This document shows, piece after piece, positions 45,526 to 49,053 of a DNA stretch of 49,053 bases. Each line of letters starts with the position of its first letter. Position 1 is the first letter of the stretch. Both the position numbers and the translations under genes were made by a program. The DNA is from Caulobacterales bacterium. Its GTDB lineage: Bacteria > Pseudomonadota > Alphaproteobacteria > Caulobacterales > Caulobacteraceae. The notes beneath the pieces were generated by a model. That model saw only the letters and a list, made by a program, of their open reading frames with translations. It searched no databases and was not told the origin of the DNA. The DNA lies in NCBI GenBank assembly GCA_947474395.1, contig CANJID010000029.1:1-49053 (forward strand), in the 5' to 3' direction.

Positions 45526-45633
45526 ACCTTTTGTCGGTTTTGTTGGTTACCCCCCAACACATTTTTTCCCTTCTTCTTTGATTTTTCACCCCGATCTGGG
45601 GAAGGGGGTCACCGACAAAACCTACAAAAGGTC
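45525..45633. repeat. Candidate replication origin: inverted pairs of 9-bp iterons around a pyrimidine-rich core
   Basis: TTTTGTCGG (45529-45537) and TTTTGTTGG (45538-45546) are adjacent direct repeats. Their complements, CCGACAAAA (45612-45620) and CCTACAAAA (45621-45629), lie in opposite orientation. The whole makes roughly 30-base inverted arms (45525-45554 and 45604-45633) with few mismatches. The 49 bases between are rich in T and C, an easily melted sequence. Location directly after the primase stop fits an origin; a terminator is less likely given the long loop. No gene occupies 45526-45727. Confidence 0.65.
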
Positions 45634-45727
45634 CCCGGCACGATGCCGATTCCCTGAGGTCAGCGCCCAATTCCGTCAGCGCCCGTCGAGGCCGCGCCCC
45701 GGCTGATGTAATGTAAGGAAATCCCGC

Positions 45728-46039
45728 ATGCCCCTCGCAGGCGTCAAATCGGGGAAGGCCCGGCGATGCACGGCCATCTGTAAAGCGCGGAATGACCGTT
45801 GCCTGAACCCCGCCGCCTTCGGCATGCGCGTCTGCCGGTACCACGGCGCCAGGAGGCCGGAGTCGATCAAGCGCGGCAGCGATTGCCCTCAATACCGCCA
45901 CGGGGACCAGACGCTCGAAGCCAAGGCCGAACGCAGCGCCAGGCTAGCGGAGTTGAGAGGCCTGGAAGCGTCAATGGTGTTGCTCGGCGTCCTGGAAGGC
46001 GCAAGGTGGCGGGGGAGGAAGCCGAAGGCGCGCACGTAG
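45728..46039 (+). CDS. Small Cys-rich phage-type protein (HGG family)
   Basis: A 103-residue basic protein. C14, C18, C25, C36 and H39 in RRCTAICKARNDRCLNPA and MRVCRYHGARRPESIKRG form the zinc-knuckle-like pattern of small phage proteins that carry a CRxHGG motif. Those genes often sit just before terminase genes. RYRHGDQTLEAKAERSA-type sequence follows (YRHGDQTLEAKAERSARLAE). Role in DNA packaging or modification is unproven. It is the first cargo gene after the origin-like repeat. Confidence 0.7.
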   Translation: MPLAGVKSGKARRCTAICKARNDRCLNPAAFGMRVCRYHGARRPESIKRGSDCPQYRHGDQTLEAKAERSARLAELRGLEASMVLLGVLEGARWRGRKPKART

Positions 46040-46086
46040 CGCCAGAGGGGCGTCGACGCCCTGCGCTGGTCTCGCTAAATAAGGCC

Positions 46087-46737
46087 ATGAGCCGTCAGCC
46101 CAGGCCTGCCGTCCCAAGCGAAACGGCTATCCGCGCCCTGCTTGATCGCTATGCCTGCCCTGTGCCCTGGCACGAGGTGCGAACCCGGTTCCTGGGCAAT
46201 CTGGCGACACCAGCCCTGAGCGTCTCACCCATGCGCGTTGTTCAGGATCTCTGGGGCGGAGAGCTGCCGGTCTTCGACACCATGGACGAGGTCAACGAGC
46301 TCATTGGGGCCCTGGTGAACGGGCTCTGGAATAGCCTGACAAAAAATCAGAAGCGCAGTGAGCCGTTCCGCCTTGTGCGGCTTATCGCCGAGCCCACGGC
46401 TGAGAGTCTGGCGACGCTGGCGAGGACACGCCGCCAGGAATTGGATGGGTTCATCGAGGGTCTGTTCAACGGCGAGGGCCAGATGGACCTGCCTGAGCGC
46501 GCTCATGTCGCGGTAGGCCGTCTCTCCGAGATGCGCGCCATCATGGCCGGTATCGAGCAATTCGTCGCTGGTGATCTGAAGTCCGAGACCGGGACCGAGC
46601 TCGAGGCGACGTTCAAACACCTGCGCGAACTGACCAGGATCATGGAGCTGGAAATCCACGAGGCCGTGTTGTCGTGCGCCCGGGCCCGAAAGCAAATGCT
46701 CGAGTCGTTCCCGGTCCAGAAGCCGACCGTTCATTGA
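46087..46737 (+). CDS. Conserved alphaproteobacterial protein of unknown function carried by the element
   Basis: A 216-residue soluble, largely helical protein from MSRQPRPAVPSETAIRALLD. Segments that look conserved are MRVVQDLWGGELPVFDTMDE, VNELIGALVNGLWNSLTKNQ, RRQELDGFIEGLFNGEGQMD and MELEIHEAVLSCARARKQML. I recall similar proteins in alphaproteobacterial genomes without a known function. ATG at 46087 has only a weak ribosome site (AAGG). It could be normal chromosomal cargo rather than a phage gene. Confidence 0.65.
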   Translation: MSRQPRPAVPSETAIRALLDRYACPVPWHEVRTRFLGNLATPALSVSPMRVVQDLWGGELPVFDTMDEVNELIGALVNGLWNSLTKNQKRSEPFRLVRLIAEPTAESLATLARTRRQELDGFIEGLFNGEGQMDLPERAHVAVGRLSEMRAIMAGIEQFVAGDLKSETGTELEATFKHLRELTRIMELEIHEAVLSCARARKQMLESFPVQKPTVH

Positions 46738-46901
46738 CCTGGGCTCGGGGTATCCATCGCCTGGTCATGGCTGCTGGCGATATCGGGGTGCTCGTCACGT
46801 CCAGCCCGGCGGCGTGGGCTACATGTCGCCCCTTACAAACGGGGAGCCGGTTTTTCGGGTTCATGCGCTAGGCTAGGTCAGCGCGGCTCTATAGGCGGCC
46901 C

Positions 46902-47381
46902 ATGAAGCTCGGCTCGATCCCTTTGATGGTGGCGGTGGCGCTCGCCCTTAACTCGCCCTTGGCTGTCGCTGCGGCGACGGTGCCTGCCGCTGTAGCCCCA
47001 GCGGCGTCTCAACTTGATCAGTGCGAAGCCGCTTATCGCCGAGCCGACTTCGCCACCGGCTACCGCCTCTGCCTGCCACTGGCTGAGCAGGGGGATTCCT
47101 GGGCGCAGGCAGCCCTCGGTGTGGCGTACGAGCAAGGCCAGGGCGTTCCGCAGGACTACCCTGCCGCCGTCAGCTGGTACCGCAGGGCGGCTGAGCAGGG
47201 GCGTGCCTGGGCGCAGGCAGCCCTCGGTGTGGCGTACGAGCAAGGCCGGGGCGTTCCGCAGGACTACGCTGCCGCCGTCAGCTGGTACCGCAGGGCGGCT
47301 GAGCAGGGGAATGCCGACGCGCAGCTCAACCTCGGTTTCATGTACAACCCGCGAGAATGTCTCGTCCGTGGCTCGCTTTGA
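46902..47381 (+). CDS. Exported SEL1-repeat protein, apparently truncated
   Basis: A 159-residue protein with a signal peptide (MKLGSIPLMVAVALALNSPL, ending AVAA). QCEAAYRRADFATGYRLCLP is followed by SEL1 repeats with the pattern WAQAALGVAYEQGQGVPQDY and AAVSWYRRAAEQG. Two full repeats and a third start, but LNLGFMY is followed by NPRECLVRGSL and a stop instead of completing the repeat, so the 3' end has been lost or shifted. SEL1 proteins mediate protein interactions. The repeat DNA is nearly identical (see 47083-47298). Confidence 0.75.
   Translation: MKLGSIPLMVAVALALNSPLAVAAATVPAAVAPAASQLDQCEAAYRRADFATGYRLCLPLAEQGDSWAQAALGVAYEQGQGVPQDYPAAVSWYRRAAEQGRAWAQAALGVAYEQGRGVPQDYAAAVSWYRRAAEQGNADAQLNLGFMYNPRECLVRGSL
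47083..47298 (+). repeat. Tandem duplication of a 108-bp unit inside the SEL1 gene
   Basis: The unit starting CTGAGCAGGGG occurs at 47083-47190 and 47191-47298, with a partial third start at 47299. The two full copies differ at about five positions by eye, far fewer than expected for old protein repeats, so the duplication is recent or homogenised. Each unit encodes one 36-residue SEL1 repeat. Confidence 0.9.
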
Positions 47382-48070
47382 CGTTAAAGCAGCTTAGCCA
47401 GCGAGGTCTACCCGGCGACGTTGACGTGTTGCCACCCCGTCAACGGCCTGGCTCCGGCTGATTCCGGCGCAAGCCTGAACCCAGACCTATTTGATCGGTC
47501 CCTTTCGACTAACGATGCTTACAAGCTCCGACCACCGTGCGCCGCGGCGCCGGCTCGAGGGATTGCTCACCCCTTCGTTTCCGCCGTGGTTCCGCGTTGT
47601 TAGTGAGCCCGCCCTGACGGCGCGGAGGCCTTCGCCAAGTAGTTGACACTACAAGGACAATTTGGGTGGGGCAAGAGATTCGAACTCTCGACCCCAACCT
47701 TGGCAAGCCAAGGTCGGTGAAGCCTTCTGGCGGCGCAGCTCAGTGGGCGGTGGCGCATGGGCAGAACAATGGCGCGAATGTGCCGTAGCTCAGGAACGAG
47801 TCGTCGTCGCGGTCGATCATGGGGGGAGGGGAGCTCCAGCCGTTGCGCTTCCGACGCTAAGGCCCTAACGTCGCCCTCGGGCTGGCGCTCTCGCCGGCCT
47901 GGGGCGTGGAAACCCCTCGATTGGCGGCATGAGTGCGGCCGTCACCAGCACTCCTCGACCCATGAGGTCGGGGAGGCGTCAGTGTATGTCCAGGGGAGCA
48001 ATCCCTAAAGACTGGCGCGGCTTCCCAATCGAGGCTTTCGAACTCCCCGATCACCAGGTCGGAGGGCGAG
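47382..48070. other. Long non-coding junction region
   Basis: 689 bases without a supported gene. The only feature recognised is the tRNA-Gly 3' fragment at 47662-47712. The small open frames here lack ribosome sites and recognisable sequence. Composition varies along the stretch, consistent with debris from insertion and deletion between two mobile elements. Confidence 0.6.
47662..47712 (-). other. 3' fragment resembling tRNA-Gly(GCC): second attachment-site scar
   Basis: On the minus strand the sequence reads CTTGCCAAGGTTGGGGTCG, then GAGAG-TTCGAAT-CTCTT and GCCCCACC, matching the anticodon-loop 3' side, variable loop and T-arm of tRNA-Gly(GCC). Upstream of the anticodon loop the match stops (GACCTTGG instead of the expected D-arm and stem), and the acceptor end lacks a clean CCA. 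It is a scar, not a functional tRNA, and suggests a different integration event from the tRNA-Arg one. Confidence 0.7.
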
Positions 48071-48583
48071 ATGCCGCGTTATGGGGGCGGGGAGAGTAAT
48101 GATCATACCGTCGCGACGCGCGACAGCGACACTGGCGGCGGCGCGGCGGCGTCCAGCACGTCTGATGTTTCCCAGACGGCTCTAGTTTTCGTTCTGAAAA
48201 TGGAAAACAGGAATTTCTTGGGCCACGTCCTCAGTTCCGCGATTGGATATCTGCTAATAACTTTATGGCTTAACGGTATTAGAACTACGGCACCAATCTG
48301 GATTGTATGGACGCTTATTACCGTACAATTGGTTCTTTATGTGTCGATTTTTTTCGTTGCATATCAGCGTTCTAAAGTTATGGGATTTAACAACACTCTT
48401 ACTATAATCATATTTCCGCTTCTTGCTATCTTGGGCAGGGTCGATAACTGGGAAATCATCGTTATTCCTGTACTTCTGGTCGTTACGATTATTTTTTCAG
48501 CGAGGAACAAACGGATTTCTATAAATTCTCAAGCTTTGTTATCCTGCGGCGCCACCGGCATCAGGAGTTCTTCCGGTTCCTGA
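48071..48583 (+). CDS. AT-rich small membrane protein, unknown function
   Basis: A 170-residue protein with a hydrophilic N-terminus (MPRYGGGESNDHTVATRDSD) and about four membrane segments: LSSAIGYLLITLWLNGI, WIVWTLITVQLVLYVSIFFV, TLTIIIFPLLAIL and IIVIPVLLVVTIIF. The stretch 48180-48540 is clearly AT-rich and uses codons (ATA, TTA, AAT) avoided elsewhere, indicating foreign origin. The last 12 or so residues run into the IS630 remnant in another frame, so the original C-terminus was probably replaced. Confidence 0.6.
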   Translation: MPRYGGGESNDHTVATRDSDTGGGAAASSTSDVSQTALVFVLKMENRNFLGHVLSSAIGYLLITLWLNGIRTTAPIWIVWTLITVQLVLYVSIFFVAYQRSKVMGFNNTLTIIIFPLLAILGRVDNWEIIVIPVLLVVTIIFSARNKRISINSQALLSCGATGIRSSSGS

Positions 48584-48669
48584 ACGCTGTCGAGCACGAG
48601 GTCACGGCCGGAAAGATCGTCCCGCCATCTTCGACCACTGTTCCAGCCAATCACTCGCGGCCCGCGTAA
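48547..48669 (+). mobile_element. IS630-family transposase remnant
   Basis: The plus-strand frame starting CGGCGCCAC reads RRHRHQEFFRFLNAVEHEVT, then AGKIVPPSS and a stop. The H-R-H-Q-E-F-x-R-F-L-N motif and AGK are from the C-terminal part of IS630-type transposases. Only about 40 residues remain, with no D-E catalytic pair and the downstream LDNY segment already degraded, so it is inactive. Confidence 0.7.
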
Positions 48670-48893
48670 GACGCCCTCTCCGCCATGCTGCCCAGAACGA
48701 GCTGTTCCAGTGTGAGCCCACCTTGAACGTTCGCGTTGACGGCGGCGAGGCGAGGCCTTTCGTAGCCGATTGCGGCCTTGGCGGCGTCCATGCGCTGTTC
48801 GATCGGTCTCGTGGTATCCTTGTAAACGGCCATCAGAAGATCGTGCGCACCGCCGGTGAAGGCATCGTCGCCCAGGACGCCGGCGATCTTCAC
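48651..48893 (-). CDS. Phage-like protein fragment (terminase small-subunit-associated type)
   Basis: An 80-residue frame from GTG at 48891-48893. AHDLLMAVYKDTTRPIEQRM and DAAKAAIGYERPRLAAVNAN match the D-x-R-x-DAAKAA-x-Y-x-xPRLAAV pattern of short proteins encoded beside phage terminases. A TAA lies four codons upstream of the start, and homologues seem longer at the N-terminus, so this is probably a 5'-truncated remnant. It overlaps the end of the IS630 remnant by 19 bases. Nothing else is supported from 48894 to the window edge. Confidence 0.5.
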   Translation of the reverse strand: MKIAGVLGDDAFTGGAHDLLMAVYKDTTRPIEQRMDAAKAAIGYERPRLAAVNANVQGGLTLEQLVLGSMAERASYAGRE

Positions 48894-49053
48894 GGCGGAT
48901 TCGGCTTAATCGGCTTGCCCGCGGCGTACTCCCGCCGGATCCGTACGACCGTCTCCACCACCAACATCCCCGATCCCGATCGTCTGGAGGAAAACCCAGA
49001 CTATCGCGCTTAAACCATCGGAATGAGGGGTCCCTCTTCGACGCCGATCACCC

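Noticed and set aside
47083-47298. Regular tandem repeats as a CRISPR array
   Set aside because: Units are 108 bp, directly adjacent without spacers, and encode SEL1 protein repeats.
47421-47603. Possible 60-residue protein
   Set aside because: No ribosome site, no codon bias like its neighbours, and Pro/Ala-rich sequence without a recognisable pattern.
47662-47712. Functional tRNA-Gly gene
   Set aside because: The 5' half and the paired acceptor stem are missing; only a 3' fragment is present.
48723-49013. Plus-strand open frame opposite the phage-like fragment
   Set aside because: The minus-strand product shows a family pattern (DAAKAA, PRLAAV); the plus-strand product does not.

Overview
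The window is GC-rich alphaproteobacterial chromosome. Codon use (C or G at most third positions), frequent ATGA/GTGA stop-start overlaps, a GANTC-containing intergenic palindrome and gene families such as DUF2794, DUF1178 and the 'vgr related' proteins suggest Caulobacterales, perhaps Phenylobacterium or Caulobacter. The genus is inference from gene content, not from a marker gene.

Positions 1-20 kb are ordinary core genome. In order: the start of mreB (minus strand, cut by the window edge), a fumarylacetoacetase-fold hydrolase, DUF2794, DUF1223, aconitase A, the cytochrome c maturation genes ccmA-ccmB, a cyclophilin overlapping a TrpF-like protein, aspartate-semialdehyde dehydrogenase, a RarD permease, a two-lobed retropepsin-like secreted protein, a UbiH-type hydroxylase, etfB-etfA plus 3-hydroxyacyl-CoA dehydrogenase (a beta-oxidation/electron transfer unit), a SAM methyltransferase divergent from comF, and a grxC-nitrilase-DUF1178 operon.

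Positions 20-31.5 kb hold signalling and envelope genes. A 1193-residue protein joins histidine kinase, receiver, HPt and EAL modules; a response regulator diverges from it and overlaps a TadG-like pilus gene. Next come glutathione-dependent formaldehyde dehydrogenase, a flavinylation cluster (TPR, ApbE-DUF2271, PepSY) and a TetA-like MFS gene interrupted by an in-frame amber codon.

Positions 31.6-40.8 kb form a periplasmic oxidation region. Two DUF6152 proteins alternate with two related secreted proteins of unknown function, followed by a di-heme cytochrome c and two PQQ dehydrogenases. One carries the DYD motif typical of lanthanide enzymes; the other has DYS and its own C-terminal cytochrome c. 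Both DUF6152 proteins would begin with His-His after signal cleavage, which makes a copper histidine brace worth testing. A truncated DegT-type aminotransferase lies between the two halves.

Positions 41 kb to the end are an integrated mobile element and its debris. A 3' fragment of tRNA-Arg marks the left junction, followed by a tyrosine integrase, an AlpA-like regulator, a small protein and a prim-pol/DUF3987 replication protein. Four 9-bp iterons in inverted pairs around a pyrimidine-rich core lie directly after the primase stop and look like a replication origin. The cargo is a Cys-rich phage-type protein, a conserved unknown protein and a SEL1 protein with a recent 108-bp duplication. The right part contains a tRNA-Gly 3' fragment, an AT-rich membrane protein, an IS630 transposase remnant and a phage-like gene fragment. 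No capsid, portal or conjugation gene is visible, so the element looks like a satellite or plasmid-like integrative element rather than a full prophage.
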